Assembly (NCBI RefSeq): GCF_014207445.1
Contig: NZ_JACHEM010000003.1
Location: forward strand, 496,001-560,000
Origin: Streptomyces candidus
Lineage (GTDB): Bacteria; Actinomycetota; Actinomycetes; Streptomycetales; Streptomycetaceae
Direction: 5' to 3'
Length of the DNA: 64,000 bases
Shown here: positions 1 through 8,957 of the stretch, one piece after another
Numbering within the stretch: position 1 is the first letter of the stretch
How the letters are laid out: each line of letters begins with the position of its first letter
Made by a program: the position numbers and the translations under genes
The notes under the pieces: generated by a model
Seen by the model: the letters and a program-made list of their open reading frames with translations, nothing else
Databases searched by the model: none
What the model was told of the DNA's origin: nothing

Positions 1-504
1 AAGAAGAACGCCGAGGAAGCGGCCCGCATCCAGGCCGCCTCCGACGCCAAGGCCAAGAAGGAAGCGGCCGACAAGAAGGCCGCCGACGAGAAGGCGGCCA
101 AGGAGAAGGCCGAAAAGGCCGAGAAGGAAGCCAAGGAGCGCCAGGAGCAGGGCGAAGTCGCCTCCCGCTCGGCATCCCGCGACGCCTCCTCCTTCGAGCC
201 GCAGACCTCCTACACCGTCGCCGAGGTCAAGGCGATCGCCCGCCAGATCGTCCCGGCCGGCCAGTTCCAGTGCTTCAGCACCATCGTGAACCACGAGTCC
301 ACGTGGAACTACAAGGCCGTGAACCCCTCCTCGGGCGCCTACGGCCTCGTCCAGTCCAACCCGGGCTCCAAGATGGCCTCGGTCGCCCCGGACTGGCGGA
401 CCAACCCGGCCACCCAGATCCAGTGGGGGCTCAACTACATGAACGAGCGCTACGGCAGCCCCTGCGGAGCCTGGGACTTCTGGCAGGACAACCGCTGGTA
501 CTGA
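1..504 (+). CDS. Secreted transglycosylase-like protein, C-terminal part (5' end outside window)
   Basis: The reading frame is open from base 1, so only the C-terminal 167 residues are visible. The first ~55 residues are a Lys/Ala/Glu-rich, probably coiled-coil linker. The rest resembles the small lytic-transglycosylase-like domain of many secreted Streptomyces proteins: a Glu in IVNHESTWNY followed by AYGLVQSNPGSKM and a C-terminal WDFWQDNRWY. In that family the Glu (the E of NHEST) is the likely catalytic acid that cleaves peptidoglycan glycan strands outside the cell. A signal peptide cannot be checked because the N-terminus is missing. It ends 44 bases before a strong hairpin and is the last gene of its transcript. 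Confidence 0.72.
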   Translation, partial: KKNAEEAARIQAASDAKAKKEAADKKAADEKAAKEKAEKAEKEAKERQEQGEVASRSASRDASSFEPQTSYTVAEVKAIARQIVPAGQFQCFSTIVNHESTWNYKAVNPSSGAYGLVQSNPGSKMASVAPDWRTNPATQIQWGLNYMNERYGSPCGAWDFWQDNRWY

Positions 505-547
505 CAGCGCCGAATACGGGTACTCGATCACCCGGGCACTCAACTCC

Positions 548-584
548 GCGGAGCCCCCCACCGTCATACGGTGGGGGGCTCCGC
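548..584 (+). terminator. Hairpin terminator after the transglycosylase gene
   Basis: A perfect 16-bp stem (548-563 with 569-584) closes a 5-nt loop. There is no T-run, which is common for Streptomyces terminators. It separates this gene from the next one on the same strand. Confidence 0.75.
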
Positions 585-646
585 ACGTGTACGGTCGGGT
601 CCGACCAAATTCGCCGTGGGGCGTCGGGGTGGGAAGAGGAAACATC

Positions 647-2074
647 ATGTCGAAGACGCCTGGATGGCTCGGCGGGCTCGGGTCGCGGCTGACCCACATG
701 GGAGACCGGCTGGAGGAACGCCGCGCCGAGGCCGACGCCGACCCGGACGCGGTCGCCGTCCCGGAGAACGGCGTACCCGACCACCACGACCTCGAACACG
801 TCCCGCCGCCCCCGGACTACGCCCCCGCCGTCCGCGCCAGGCCCGAACCCGCCGACGCGGTCCCCTGGGGCATGAGGGTCGCCGCCGAAGCCGGCTGGCG
901 GCTGCTGGTCCTCGCGGGCACCATCTGGGTACTCGGCCAGATCATCAGCCAGGTCCAGCTGGTCGCCTTCGCCTTCATGGGCGCCCTCCTGATCACCGCA
1001 CTGCTCCAGCCCACCGTGGCCGCGCTGAAGAGGGTGGGCCTGCCGCGGGGACTGGCGACCGCGCTCACCGCGATCCTCGGCTTCGTCGTGATCGGCCTGA
1101 TCGGCTGGTTCGTGGTCTGGCAGATCATGGACAACGCCGAAGACCTCTCGGCACAGGTCCAACAGGGCCTCCAGGACCTGCGGACCTGGCTGCTGAACAG
1201 CCCGTTCCACGTCACCGAACAGCAGATCAACGACATCACCAAGAACCTCAGCGACGCCATCGGCACCAACACCCAGGAGATCACCAGCGCGGGACTCCAG
1301 GGCGTCACCGTCATCGTCGAGATGATGACCGGAATGCTGCTCGCGATGTTCTCCACCCTCTTCCTGCTGTACGACGGCAAGCGGATCTGGGAGTGGACGC
1401 TCAAACTGATCCCCACCCAGGCCCGCCCCGGCATGGCGGGCGCCGGCCCGCGCGCCTGGCGCACCCTCACCGCGTACGTACGCGGCACGGTGATCGTCGC
1501 CCTGATCGACGCCATCTTCATCGGGCTCGGCCTGCACTTCCTCGACGTGCCGATGGCGGTGCCGCTCGCCGTCCTGATCTTCCTGTTCGCGTTCATCCCG
1601 CTGGTCGGCGCGGTCATCTCCGGCGCGCTGGCGGTCGTCGTCGCGATCGTCACCAACGGGCCGTTCATCGCCCTCATGGTGCTGATCGTGGTCCTCGCGG
1701 TGCAGCAGATCGAGGGTCACATCCTCCAGCCGTTCATCCTGGGCCGAGCGGTACGGGTGCACCCGCTCGCCGTGGTCCTCTCGGTCGCGGCAGGCGGCCT
1801 CGTCGCCGGGATCGGCGGAGCGGTGGTCGCGGTACCGATAGTCGCCGTCCTCAACACGGCCATCGGCTACCTGCGCTCGCACGCCAAGGAAAGCGCCCTG
1901 CGGGCCGCGCCGAAGCCGCACGGGGCGACAGCGATCGACGTGGCGCCGACACCGACCCCGACACCGGCCCCGACCGCGACGATCACGACACCGGGCGCGG
2001 GGCCGACACCGGCACCGGGCGCGCCCTCCCCGGCACCGCCCTCCCCGGGCGCGCCGGACGGCGACACCCGGTGA
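647..2074 (+). CDS. AI-2E family transporter (UPF0118/PerM-like membrane protein)
   Basis: A 475-residue multi-pass membrane protein. After an acidic, proline-rich N-terminal ~85 residues come hydrophobic segments around LLVLAGTIWVLGQII and the family's C-terminal cluster around FIPLVGAVISGALAVV and IEGHILQPFILGRAVRVHPL. That last block is the hallmark of the AI-2E transporter family, whose members are proposed exporters of autoinducer-2 or other small solutes. The ATG at 647 is chosen over an in-frame ATG 60 bases upstream because a GGAAGAGGA ribosome-binding site lies at about 632-640. The C-terminus is a Pro/Thr/Ala-rich tail, probably cytoplasmic. The stop overlaps the next start by 4 nt, so translation is coupled. 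The substrate is not predictable. Confidence 0.85.
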   Translation: MSKTPGWLGGLGSRLTHMGDRLEERRAEADADPDAVAVPENGVPDHHDLEHVPPPPDYAPAVRARPEPADAVPWGMRVAAEAGWRLLVLAGTIWVLGQIISQVQLVAFAFMGALLITALLQPTVAALKRVGLPRGLATALTAILGFVVIGLIGWFVVWQIMDNAEDLSAQVQQGLQDLRTWLLNSPFHVTEQQINDITKNLSDAIGTNTQEITSAGLQGVTVIVEMMTGMLLAMFSTLFLLYDGKRIWEWTLKLIPTQARPGMAGAGPRAWRTLTAYVRGTVIVALIDAIFIGLGLHFLDVPMAVPLAVLIFLFAFIPLVGAVISGALAVVVAIVTNGPFIALMVLIVVLAVQQIEGHILQPFILGRAVRVHPLAVVLSVAAGGLVAGIGGAVVAVPIVAVLNTAIGYLRSHAKESALRAAPKPHGATAIDVAPTPTPTPAPTATITTPGAGPTPAPGAPSPAPPSPGAPDGDTR

Positions 2075-2793
2075 TATCCGAGCCCGAACTCGTCGGCGGA
2101 GCGGACGTGTCGCCACCGCTCGAAACCCTCCACTCGGGCGGCGACCCCGCTCCGCGCACCCAGGAGGAACCGCGCCGGCCCTGGCTGTGGGCAGTCGGCG
2201 GGGCCGTGCTCGCGTCGGCGCTGTGGGCGGGCGGGCTGTACGCCTTCGAACGCGACGGGGGACCCGACCAGCGGGGCTACGGGGTCACGGCGGAAACCTG
2301 TGAGAAGGCGCCGCTGAGCGCGATCACCGAGCGGTTCGGCGCACGGGACCGGCCCGCCGACAGCTCCGAGCGGTTCGAGGACCCGGCCTACGACCGGTCG
2401 GTCTGCCAGATAGGCCTGAAGTCGACGGACCAGCACACCCAGGGCTGGCCGACCACCTATCGGGCCGGGCTCGTCATCGAGCAGCACCGCAGAACCGACC
2501 CGGGGCCGGAGCTGGAGGCCCGGCTCACCGCCGGCGAGTACGGCACCAAGCCGGACGTGACGCCGGTGGAGGGGCTGGGTGACCGGGCTTTCCACCTGAC
2601 GTTCACGGAGGACTACTACGTCCAGGACGACAGGCAACTCGTGGTGCAGGACGGCGGCGTCGTCCTCGTCCTCTCGATCGACGGCAGCGTCGACTTCGAG
2701 GGTGAGGGGGAGGAGGTCACGCCCACCTACGCCGGTGTGCCGGAACTCCTGGAGAGCGACATGCGCGAGCTGATGACGATGCTCAAGAAGTAG
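2071..2793 (+). CDS. Hypothetical single-pass membrane protein
   Basis: A 240-residue protein starting at a GTG within the GTGA overlap with the AI-2E transporter gene. Residues ~35-57 form one transmembrane segment (WLWAVGGAVLASALWAGGLY) after a proline-rich cytoplasmic stretch. The remaining ~180 residues should be extracellular and contain two cysteines (in AETCEKAP and SVCQIGL) that could pair. I do not recognise a catalytic family; it looks like the Streptomyces secreted or membrane-anchored proteins of unknown function. The overlap suggests co-expression with the transporter. A 21-bp hairpin follows its stop. Confidence 0.7.
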   Translation: MISEPELVGGADVSPPLETLHSGGDPAPRTQEEPRRPWLWAVGGAVLASALWAGGLYAFERDGGPDQRGYGVTAETCEKAPLSAITERFGARDRPADSSERFEDPAYDRSVCQIGLKSTDQHTQGWPTTYRAGLVIEQHRRTDPGPELEARLTAGEYGTKPDVTPVEGLGDRAFHLTFTEDYYVQDDRQLVVQDGGVVLVLSIDGSVDFEGEGEEVTPTYAGVPELLESDMRELMTMLKK

Positions 2794-2802
2794 CGGGTAT
2801 AC

Positions 2803-2848
2803 GTGAAGGGGCCCACCGGCTGTCCGAACAGCCGGTGGGCCCCTTCAC
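2803..2848. terminator. Bidirectional terminator
   Basis: A perfect 21-bp inverted repeat (2803-2823 with 2828-2848) has a 4-nt loop. It lies between convergent genes and probably ends both the upstream membrane-protein transcript and the ahpCD transcript. Confidence 0.85.
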
Positions 2849-2864
2849 ACGTACGTACTCGGCA

Positions 2865-3398
2865 CTACTCGGCCAGTACGGCCTCGGAGTCGAGGGTGAC
2901 GCCGACCGCCTGGATCACCGAGGCGATCTTGACGGCCTCCTGGATGGTCTCGCGGGAGACGTCGGCCTTGCGCAGGACCTGCTCGTGCGAGTCCAGGCAC
3001 TGGCCGCAGCCGTTGATCGCGGAGACCGCGAGGGACCACAGCTCGAAGTCGACCTTCTCGACGCCGGGGTTGCCGATCACGTTCATCCGCAGGCCCGCGC
3101 GCAGCGTCCCGTACTCCGGGTCGGAGAGCAGGTGGCGCGTGCGGTAGAAGACGTTGTTCATCGCCATGATGGCGGCGGCCGACTTGGCGGCCGTGTACGC
3201 CTCGGCGGAGAGGTTCGCCTTCGCCTCCGGCTCCAGCTCGCGCAGCACCTTCGGCGAGCGCGAGGCGATCGCGCAGGCGAGGACGGTGCCCCAGAGCTGC
3301 TGCTGCGGGAGGTCGCTGTTGCCGATGACCGAGCCCAGGTTCAGGCGGAGGTCCTTGGCGTAGTCCGGTACGGCGGACTTCAGTTCGTCGAGTGCCAT
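2865..3398 (-). CDS. ahpD: Alkyl hydroperoxidase AhpD
   Basis: A 177-residue protein that matches AhpD along its full length. The active-site motif CGQC (C131, C134) followed by H138 in [10 protein letters not shown] is the CxxC-x3-H centre that gives AhpD its thiol-dependent peroxidase and AhpC-reducing activity. In actinobacteria AhpD passes electrons to AhpC from a lipoamide system. It lies 55 bases downstream of ahpC on the same strand and should be co-transcribed and OxyR-controlled. The start ATG at 3398 gives the expected family length. Confidence 0.96.
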   Translation of the reverse strand: MALDELKSAVPDYAKDLRLNLGSVIGNSDLPQQQLWGTVLACAIASRSPKVLRELEPEAKANLSAEAYTAAKSAAAIMAMNNVFYRTRHLLSDPEYGTLRAGLRMNVIGNPGVEKVDFELWSLAVSAINGCGQCLDSHEQVLRKADVSRETIQEAVKIASVIQAVGVTLDSEAVLAE

Positions 3399-3453
3399 GT
3401 CAGATGGGTTCCGTTCCGTGGTCCGTGCGCGGGCGTGCTGGTGTCGGGGGTTC

Positions 3454-4008
3454 TTACTCGCCCGAGAGCAGCGCGACCGGGTCCAGGGTGTCCTCGCCCT
3501 TGGTCCAGTTGCACGGGCACAGCTCGTCCGTCTGCAGCGCGTCGAGGACCCGGAGGACCTCCTTGGGGTTACGGCCGACGGAACCGGCGGTGACCATGGT
3601 GAACTGGATCTCGCCGTTCGGGTCGATGATGAAGACGGCGCGCTGGGCGAAGCCGTCCGCGCCCTCGATGCCGAGGTCGCGCATGAGTTCGTGCTTCGAG
3701 TCGGCGAGCATCGGGAAGGGCAGGTCGGTCAGGTCCGGGTGGTCCTTGCGCCAGGCGTGGTGCACGAACTCGGAGTCGCCGGAGAAGCCCAGGATCTGCG
3801 CGTCGCGGTCCGCGAACTCCTCGTTCAGCTTGCCGAACGCGGCGATCTCGGTCGGGCAGACGAAGGTGAAGTCCTTCGGCCAGGCGAACAGAACAAGCCA
3901 GCGACCCTCGAACGACTTGTGGGTGATCTGCTCGAACTCCTTGCCCTTCTCCAGAGAGACGCAGGCGCTCAGTTCGAACGGGGGAAGCTTGTCACCAACG
4001 GTAAGCAT
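3454..4008 (-). CDS. ahpC: Alkyl hydroperoxide reductase subunit AhpC (2-Cys peroxiredoxin)
   Basis: A 184-residue peroxiredoxin that reduces organic peroxides, H2O2 and possibly peroxynitrite in the cytoplasm. The peroxidatic cysteine C51 is in FTFVCPTE. The resolving cysteines are in DELCPCNW (C164 and C166), as in the actinobacterial AhpC type that partners with AhpD. The internal ATG at 4008 ([10 protein letters not shown]) is chosen because an AGGAG sits just upstream and the N-terminus then matches the family; the longer frame adds 28 atypical residues. It is divergent from oxyR across a 226-bp promoter region. Confidence 0.97.
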   Translation of the reverse strand: MLTVGDKLPPFELSACVSLEKGKEFEQITHKSFEGRWLVLFAWPKDFTFVCPTEIAAFGKLNEEFADRDAQILGFSGDSEFVHHAWRKDHPDLTDLPFPMLADSKHELMRDLGIEGADGFAQRAVFIIDPNGEIQFTMVTAGSVGRNPKEVLRVLDALQTDELCPCNWTKGEDTLDPVALLSGE

Positions 4009-4234
4009 GGGGCTCCTCTTGGACGGAGAGGAAAGGCCGCTTTCGCAGCATTTCTGGGGGGTTGGACTTTGATCAGCCTGCCATGGAGTCACTGATCAGT
4101 GAAATCGGGTGAAGTGTAGACTTTGATCGACGAGGGTTATTGATCTAGAGCTCGTCGACGCGCACGCGGAGGTCCGGATCGACTGCCGTCGCATCCCCCC
4201 TCCGGGGAGAGAAGCCCGGACCCCGCACCGCCAG
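4009..4234. promoter_or_regulatory. Divergent ahpC/oxyR promoter region with palindrome
   Basis: The interval holds a perfect 14-bp palindrome TCACTGATCAGTGA at 4089-4102. Two direct copies of ACTTTGATC (4066-4074 and 4120-4128), 54 bp apart, flank it. OxyR in Streptomyces is known to regulate the divergent ahpCD genes and itself from this region. Assigning these repeats to OxyR binding is inference. It is more AT-rich than its surroundings. Confidence 0.55.
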
Positions 4235-5197
4235 ATGCCGATACGGAGCACAGTCATCGCCGCCAACAGCGCCAAGAAGCAGCCCACCCTGGCCCAGCTC
4301 AGGGCCTTCGTCGCGGTGGCGGAGTCCTTGCACTTCCGGGATGCGGCGGCTGCGATCGGGATGAGTCAGCCGGCGCTTTCCGGGGCGGTCTCCGCGCTGG
4401 AGGAGACGCTGGGTGTGCAGCTCGTCGAGCGGACCACGCGCAAGGTGCTGCTGTCGGCGGCGGGGGAGCGGCTGGCGGTGCGCGCGCGGGTGGTGCTGGA
4501 GGCGGTGGGGGAGCTGCTGGAGGAGGCGGAGGCGGTGCGGGCGCCGTTCACGGGGGTGCTGCGGCTCGGGGTGATTCCGACGGTCGCGCCGTACCTGTTG
4601 CCGACGGTGCTGCGGCTGGTGCGGGGCGCCTATCCCGAGCTGGATCTGCAGGTGTACGAGGAGCAGACGTCGTCGCTGGTGGACGGGCTGGCGGCCGGGC
4701 GGCTGGACCTTTTGTTGCTGGCGGTGCCGCTCGGGGTCCAGGGGGTGGTGGAACTCCCCCTGTTCGACGAGGACTTCGTGCTGGTGATGCCGGACGACCA
4801 CTGGCTGGCGGGGCGGGAGGACATTCCGCGCGAGGCGCTGCGGGATCTGCATCTGCTGCTGCTGGACGAGGGGCACTGTCTGCGGGACCAGGCGCTGGAC
4901 GTGTGCCGGGAGGCGGGGCGGGAGGACGGCGGGCCGGTCACGACGACGGCGGCCGGGCTGTCCACGCTGGTGCAGTTGGTGGCCGGGGGGCTGGGGGTGA
5001 CGCTGCTGCCGCGGACGGCGGTGCAGGTGGAGGCGGGGCGGAATCCGGCGCTGGTGACCGGCTACTTCGCCGATCCGGCGCCGTCGCGGCGGGTGGCGTT
5101 GGTGATGCGGGCGGGGGCGGCGCGGGGGGAGGAGTTCGCGGAGTTCGCGGGGGCGTTGAGGGGGGCGTTGGAGGGGTTGCCGGTGCGGATGCTTTAG
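4235..5197 (+). CDS. oxyR: Hydrogen-peroxide-sensing LysR-type regulator OxyR
   Basis: A 320-residue LysR-family regulator. The N-terminal helix-turn-helix is at residues ~18-77 (LAQLRAFVAVAE through SQPALSGAVSALE), followed by a substrate-binding-like sensor domain. C215 and C224 lie in EGHCLRDQALDVC, the same C-x8-C redox pair as E. coli OxyR C199/C208. Peroxide should therefore form a disulphide and activate transcription. The gene is divergent from ahpCD, its expected target. The ATG at 4235 lacks a clear ribosome-binding site, and the first ~14 residues are not typical, so the true start may be slightly downstream. Confidence 0.95.
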   Translation: MPIRSTVIAANSAKKQPTLAQLRAFVAVAESLHFRDAAAAIGMSQPALSGAVSALEETLGVQLVERTTRKVLLSAAGERLAVRARVVLEAVGELLEEAEAVRAPFTGVLRLGVIPTVAPYLLPTVLRLVRGAYPELDLQVYEEQTSSLVDGLAAGRLDLLLLAVPLGVQGVVELPLFDEDFVLVMPDDHWLAGREDIPREALRDLHLLLLDEGHCLRDQALDVCREAGREDGGPVTTTAAGLSTLVQLVAGGLGVTLLPRTAVQVEAGRNPALVTGYFADPAPSRRVALVMRAGAARGEEFAEFAGALRGALEGLPVRML

Positions 5198-5246
5198 GGG
5201 AGGTGGGGTCGGGCGGGCACGGGGGGCTACGGGGGTACGGCATGCG

Positions 5247-5281
5247 GCCCCGCCGCCCGCGGGGGACGCGGGTGGCGGGGC
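5247..5281. terminator. Hairpin between convergent oxyR and ABC permease genes
   Basis: A 14-bp stem with one G-T pair (5247-5260 with 5268-5281) lies in the 105-bp gap between two convergent genes. It probably acts in both directions. Confidence 0.6.
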
Positions 5282-5302
5282 GCCCGAAGGGGTTGCCGGG
5301 GG

Positions 5303-7624
5303 CTATTCCGTGCGGAGGCCGTCGGGGCGCATGAGGCGTAGCAGGACCGGCATGCTCAGGGCCGTTACCAGGAGCACCACGCCTCCCGCGATGCCCGACA
5401 TGATCGCGATCGGGCCCCAGTCGATGCCGACCGACACGGCCGTCATCCTCTGCAGCACCATGCCCAGGACCACGCCGACCCCGATCGCCAGGGCCAGGCC
5501 CAGGGTCACCGGCACCGCTGTCTGCCACAGCACCGACCAGCCCAGCGTCGAGCGCCGGGTGCCGAACGCGACCAGGGCTGCGAGAAGCTTCTTGCGTTCC
5601 CTCAGCTGTTCCAGCTGGGAGACCAGGAGGCTCGCGCCGATCAGCAGCAGCACGCACGCCGCCCCGGCGAACATCCCGCGCTGGATCTGCTCGAAGCGAT
5701 TCGCGGTCCTCGTCTCCGACAGGACAGAGACGTGGATCAGCGGGTCGGCCGTGTAGACGGCGTTGCGCACCAGGTCGGGTGCGTCCGGCACGGAGCCGTC
5801 GAACTTGACGTAGATGGCACGGACGTAGGCCTCGCGGGCCGCCGCGGGGACCGCGCCGGGGGTGGCGAGGATGCCGCCGCGCCGGTAGCCCTCCGGGCCT
5901 TCCTTGCTCTCGACGGTCGGCATGCCGGTGGGCAGGGTCCACGGAAGGGCCAGGCCGGTCGTCGGGCCGACCGTGGGGTCGATGTAGTAGCGACCGCCGG
6001 GCCTGAAGCCCGCGGGTGTGCTGGTGCCGTCCGTCTCGTTGCCGCGTGTCAGGAAGACGTCGCCGTCCTTGCAGGACGTCACGGCACCGAACTCGCGCAG
6101 GGCCGTACAGTCGCCCACGGTCAGTTCGGAGAATACGTCCGACGCTTCGGAGCTGCCGCCCAGGAACGCCTGGTCGACGGCGAGGGCGCGGGCCACTCCG
6201 GGGATGCCGGCGAGCCGTTCGGTCAGTTCGCCGGCTTTGTTATGGGCCCGGCTGTCCGGGCGGAGGTTTAACGACATGTTCGCCCGGGAGGTGTCGGCCC
6301 CGGTGTCGTCGGTGTAGCGGCCGGTGATGCCGCTGAGGAGCATCTGGAGGGCGATGGCTCCGGCGACCGCGACCGCGATGCCGTTGACCGTGCGTGCTGC
6401 GGTTCCGCTGCTCAACTGCATGCGCCGCACGGCGAGTTGCCAGGAGACAGGTCCACTGCCGAGTTGGGCGACGACTGCTTCGACCAGCCAGGGCAGCAGT
6501 GCGGTGACGCCGATCAGCAGCAGTGCGGTGCCGCCGATGACTTGTGGGCGGTTGAAGTCGCCGCCGTCGCCGCCCTGCCCGAACATCGGCAGCAGCAGGG
6601 CCAGTCCGACGGCCGGCAGCAGCAGCCGCCACCAGAGCCGACGGCGTACCGGTTTCGTGGTGCGGACCACGCCGAGCGGTTCGATGACGACGCCGCGCAG
6701 CGCGAGCAGTGTCACCAGGACCCCCGACGCGGGCACGGCGAGGCAGATCAGAAGCACCACCCAGGGCAGCGGCACGAGGTCGGCGGGGAAGACGCTGATC
6801 CGCTCCAGGGTGATCAGTCCGGCCGTGGAGCGGATCGCGAAGAACAGTCCGGCACCGACCGCCAGTCCGATCAGGGCGCCCGCCAGCGCCTCGCCCGCCG
6901 CGATCCGCCGGGTCATCCTTCCGTCGGCGCCGACCAGCCGCAGTGCGGCGAGCCTCCGGTCGCGTCGGTCGCCGCCGAAGCGCACGGCCGCGGCGATGAG
7001 GACGGCGACGGGGGCGAGCAGGACGACGCAGGCCACCAGTACCAGGAGCAGCAGGACCGGGTCCAGACCCTCCTGTTCCACGCCCTGGAAGGAGGAGATG
7101 CGGTGGGTCGATCCCGGGCGGTGGGCGAGGTCGTCGCTGCCCTGGTAGTAGAGGAGTTCGTGGGGTCCCAGGAGGCCTTCGTCGCCGATGACGGCGGTGA
7201 CGGGGCCGTTCAGCCGCTTCCGCAGCAGTTCGCCCCCACCGGACTCCATGAGTTCCTTCAGGGCGGGGGAGACCGCCAGTTCGCCCGGTTTCGGGAAGGC
7301 GGTCAGGCCGGGTGGCAGGGGCGCCCGGGGCCCCTCGGGCCGCAGCATGCGGGCCTGGACCGGGTGGTCGAGGAAATCGGTGGAGAAGGAACCGACGAGG
7401 AGGGTGTCCGGCCCGGCCTTCTCGACCGAGTGGCCGCCGAACTCGCCGCGTGCGGCGCTGCGCTGGTCGCGGGCGGTCAGGGCGTTGGGGATGGCGGAGG
7501 TGATCAGCAGCAGGGCGACGCCGAGGCCGACGCCCACGGCGGTGAGGAGCGTGCGGGTCCAGCCCTCGCGTCCGCCGTTGACGGCGAACTTGACCCCGAG
7601 GCGCAGGTCGTCGAGTGCGCTCAT
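5303..7624 (-). CDS. ABC transporter permease, FtsX/MacB family
   Basis: A 773-residue permease with the duplicated FtsX layout: an N-terminal membrane segment near residues 20-48, a large extracytoplasmic domain, a three-helix FtsX domain (residues ~185-310), four further hydrophobic segments, a second extracytoplasmic domain and a final three-helix FtsX domain (residues ~655-770). Such permeases pair with a cytoplasmic ATPase to export peptides or lipophilic compounds, or to act mechanically on envelope proteins. The start overlaps the stop of the ATPase gene by 4 nt (ATGA). It is the last gene of the padR-ATPase-permease operon. The substrate is unknown; in Streptomyces such systems are often linked to antibiotic export. 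Confidence 0.88.
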   Translation of the reverse strand: MSALDDLRLGVKFAVNGGREGWTRTLLTAVGVGLGVALLLITSAIPNALTARDQRSAARGEFGGHSVEKAGPDTLLVGSFSTDFLDHPVQARMLRPEGPRAPLPPGLTAFPKPGELAVSPALKELMESGGGELLRKRLNGPVTAVIGDEGLLGPHELLYYQGSDDLAHRPGSTHRISSFQGVEQEGLDPVLLLLVLVACVVLLAPVAVLIAAAVRFGGDRRDRRLAALRLVGADGRMTRRIAAGEALAGALIGLAVGAGLFFAIRSTAGLITLERISVFPADLVPLPWVVLLICLAVPASGVLVTLLALRGVVIEPLGVVRTTKPVRRRLWWRLLLPAVGLALLLPMFGQGGDGGDFNRPQVIGGTALLLIGVTALLPWLVEAVVAQLGSGPVSWQLAVRRMQLSSGTAARTVNGIAVAVAGAIALQMLLSGITGRYTDDTGADTSRANMSLNLRPDSRAHNKAGELTERLAGIPGVARALAVDQAFLGGSSEASDVFSELTVGDCTALREFGAVTSCKDGDVFLTRGNETDGTSTPAGFRPGGRYYIDPTVGPTTGLALPWTLPTGMPTVESKEGPEGYRRGGILATPGAVPAAAREAYVRAIYVKFDGSVPDAPDLVRNAVYTADPLIHVSVLSETRTANRFEQIQRGMFAGAACVLLLIGASLLVSQLEQLRERKKLLAALVAFGTRRSTLGWSVLWQTAVPVTLGLALAIGVGVVLGMVLQRMTAVSVGIDWGPIAIMSGIAGGVVLLVTALSMPVLLRLMRPDGLRTE

Positions 7625-8349
7625 CGGGTGAACTCCATACTGACGTCGCGCGATGTGCCGTCCCGTACGACGATCTCGCGGTCGGAGTAGGCGGCGACCC
7701 GTGCCTCGTGGGTGACCAGGACGACGGCGGCGTTGGTGGAGCGGGCGGCCTCGGTGAGCAGCTGCATGACGCGTTCGCCGTTGAGGGAGTCCAGGGCGCC
7801 GGTGGGCTCGTCGGCGAACAGTACGCGGGGTCCGCAGGCCAGGGCGCGGGCGACGGCGACGCGCTGGCCCTGGCCGCCGGAGACCTCGCCGGGGCGTTTG
7901 GGGCCGAGATCGTCGACTTCCAGGCGTTCCATCCAGGACAGGGCGGTGCGTTCGGCGTCCTTGCGGGGGGTGCCGGCCAGGCGGAGGGGGAGTGCGACGT
8001 TCTCGACGCAGGTCAGTTCGGGGACGAGCTGGCCGAACTGGAAGACGAAGCCGAACTCGCTGCGGCGCAGGGCGCTGCGTTCGCGGTCGGACATGGCGGA
8101 CAGGTCGCGGCCGTCGTAGGTGAGGGTGCCGGAGTCCGGGGTGACGATTCCGGCGAGGCAGTGCAGCAGGGTGGATTTGCCGGACCCGGAGGGGCCCATG
8201 ACGGCGACGACCTCGCCGGGGTGGATGGAGAAGTGCGCGCCGTCCAGGGCGGCGGTGGTGCCGTACGTCTTGCGCAGGTCGGTGGCGGTGAGGAGGGAGC
8301 CCGCGGGGGCGTGGCCGGGGGTGTTGTTCTGCGGGGGCTGATTGCTCAA
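7621..8349 (-). CDS. ABC transporter ATP-binding protein (MacB/LolD type)
   Basis: A 242-residue ATPase with Walker A GPSGSGKS, signature VSGGQGQR, Walker B VLFADEP and switch His in LVTHEARVA. The Q-loop sits in FVFQFGQLVPEL. It is of the LolD/MacB class that energises FtsX-type permeases, consistent with the next gene. The start is a TTG whose TTGA overlaps the padR stop, so translation is coupled to the regulator upstream. No ATG gives a sensible N-terminus. Overlaps of 4 nt on both sides show a tight three-gene operon. Confidence 0.92.
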   Translation of the reverse strand: MSNQPPQNNTPGHAPAGSLLTATDLRKTYGTTAALDGAHFSIHPGEVVAVMGPSGSGKSTLLHCLAGIVTPDSGTLTYDGRDLSAMSDRERSALRRSEFGFVFQFGQLVPELTCVENVALPLRLAGTPRKDAERTALSWMERLEVDDLGPKRPGEVSGGQGQRVAVARALACGPRVLFADEPTGALDSLNGERVMQLLTEAARSTNAAVVLVTHEARVAAYSDREIVVRDGTSRDVSMEFTR

Positions 8350-8870
8350 CGTCGTATCTCCGTGGCGAGGCGGTCCAGGCGGGCGGCGGTCAGTTCCAGC
8401 CACCGCAGGTCCGCTTCGAGGTGGAACAGGGCGTGGTCGCAGATCAGCTGGTCGGCGAGGTCGCCGCCGCGTTTGCGGTCGGTGAGTATGCGCATGAGGC
8501 GCAGGTGTTCGGCGCGCTGGGTGTCCAGCAGGGTGTCGGCGCTGCGGCCGGTGAGCAGGGCGAGGACGACCTTGGTGTAGAGGGTCGACTGGAGGTACGG
8601 CTCGGGCTTCTCGGGCTCCGCCAGCCACTGTTCGACGTCGGTGATGCCCGCGTCGGTGATGGCGTACCGCTTGCGTTCGGGGCCGGCTCCGGATTCGGTG
8701 CCGTCGACCTCGACGAGGCCGTTCTTCAGGAGGCGGGACATGGTGGAGTAGACCTGCCCGTAGTGCAGGGGGCGGTCGTGGCCGAACTTCTCGTCGAAGG
8801 CCCGCTTGAGGTCGTAGCCGTGGCGTGGGCCGGCCTCCAGGAGGCCGAGCAGGGTGTGACCGATGGACAT
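8346..8870 (-). CDS. PadR family transcriptional regulator
   Basis: A 174-residue protein. The N-terminal winged helix (residues ~1-75, including GYDLKRAFDE and YSTMSRLLKNGLVEV) and a C-terminal Vir-type four-helix dimerisation region match PadR subfamily 1. These usually repress adjacent efflux genes until a phenolic compound, drug or other ligand binds. The ATG at 8870 (MSIGHTLLGLLE) is preferred to the longer frame because PadR proteins begin right at this helix. It leads an operon with the ABC exporter, so it probably controls its own transcript through the repeats just upstream. Confidence 0.92.
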   Translation of the reverse strand: MSIGHTLLGLLEAGPRHGYDLKRAFDEKFGHDRPLHYGQVYSTMSRLLKNGLVEVDGTESGAGPERKRYAITDAGITDVEQWLAEPEKPEPYLQSTLYTKVVLALLTGRSADTLLDTQRAEHLRLMRILTDRKRGGDLADQLICDHALFHLEADLRWLELTAARLDRLATEIRR

Positions 8871-8875
8871 GTCGA

Positions 8876-8906
8876 GCACTGTACACGGCGTGTATACATG
8901 CAGTGC
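8876..8906. promoter_or_regulatory. Candidate PadR operator upstream of the exporter operon
   Basis: Immediately upstream of padR lie nested inverted repeats: an outer GCACTG...CAGTGC (8876-8906), GTACAC...GTGTAT inside it, and TGTATACA at 8891-8898. PadR operators are typically palindromes of this kind overlapping their own promoter. The assignment is by position. Confidence 0.5.
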
Positions 8907-8957
8907 ATAGCAGTCGGAAAAAAGGAGTGGGGACCCTCGCAAAAGGGTCCCCACCTG

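Noticed and set aside
431..2116. Long minus-strand open frame of 561 codons antisense to the AI-2E transporter
   Set aside because: Composition is Arg/Asp/Gly low-complexity, typical of the antisense of GC-rich coding DNA; the sense frame has clear transporter motifs.
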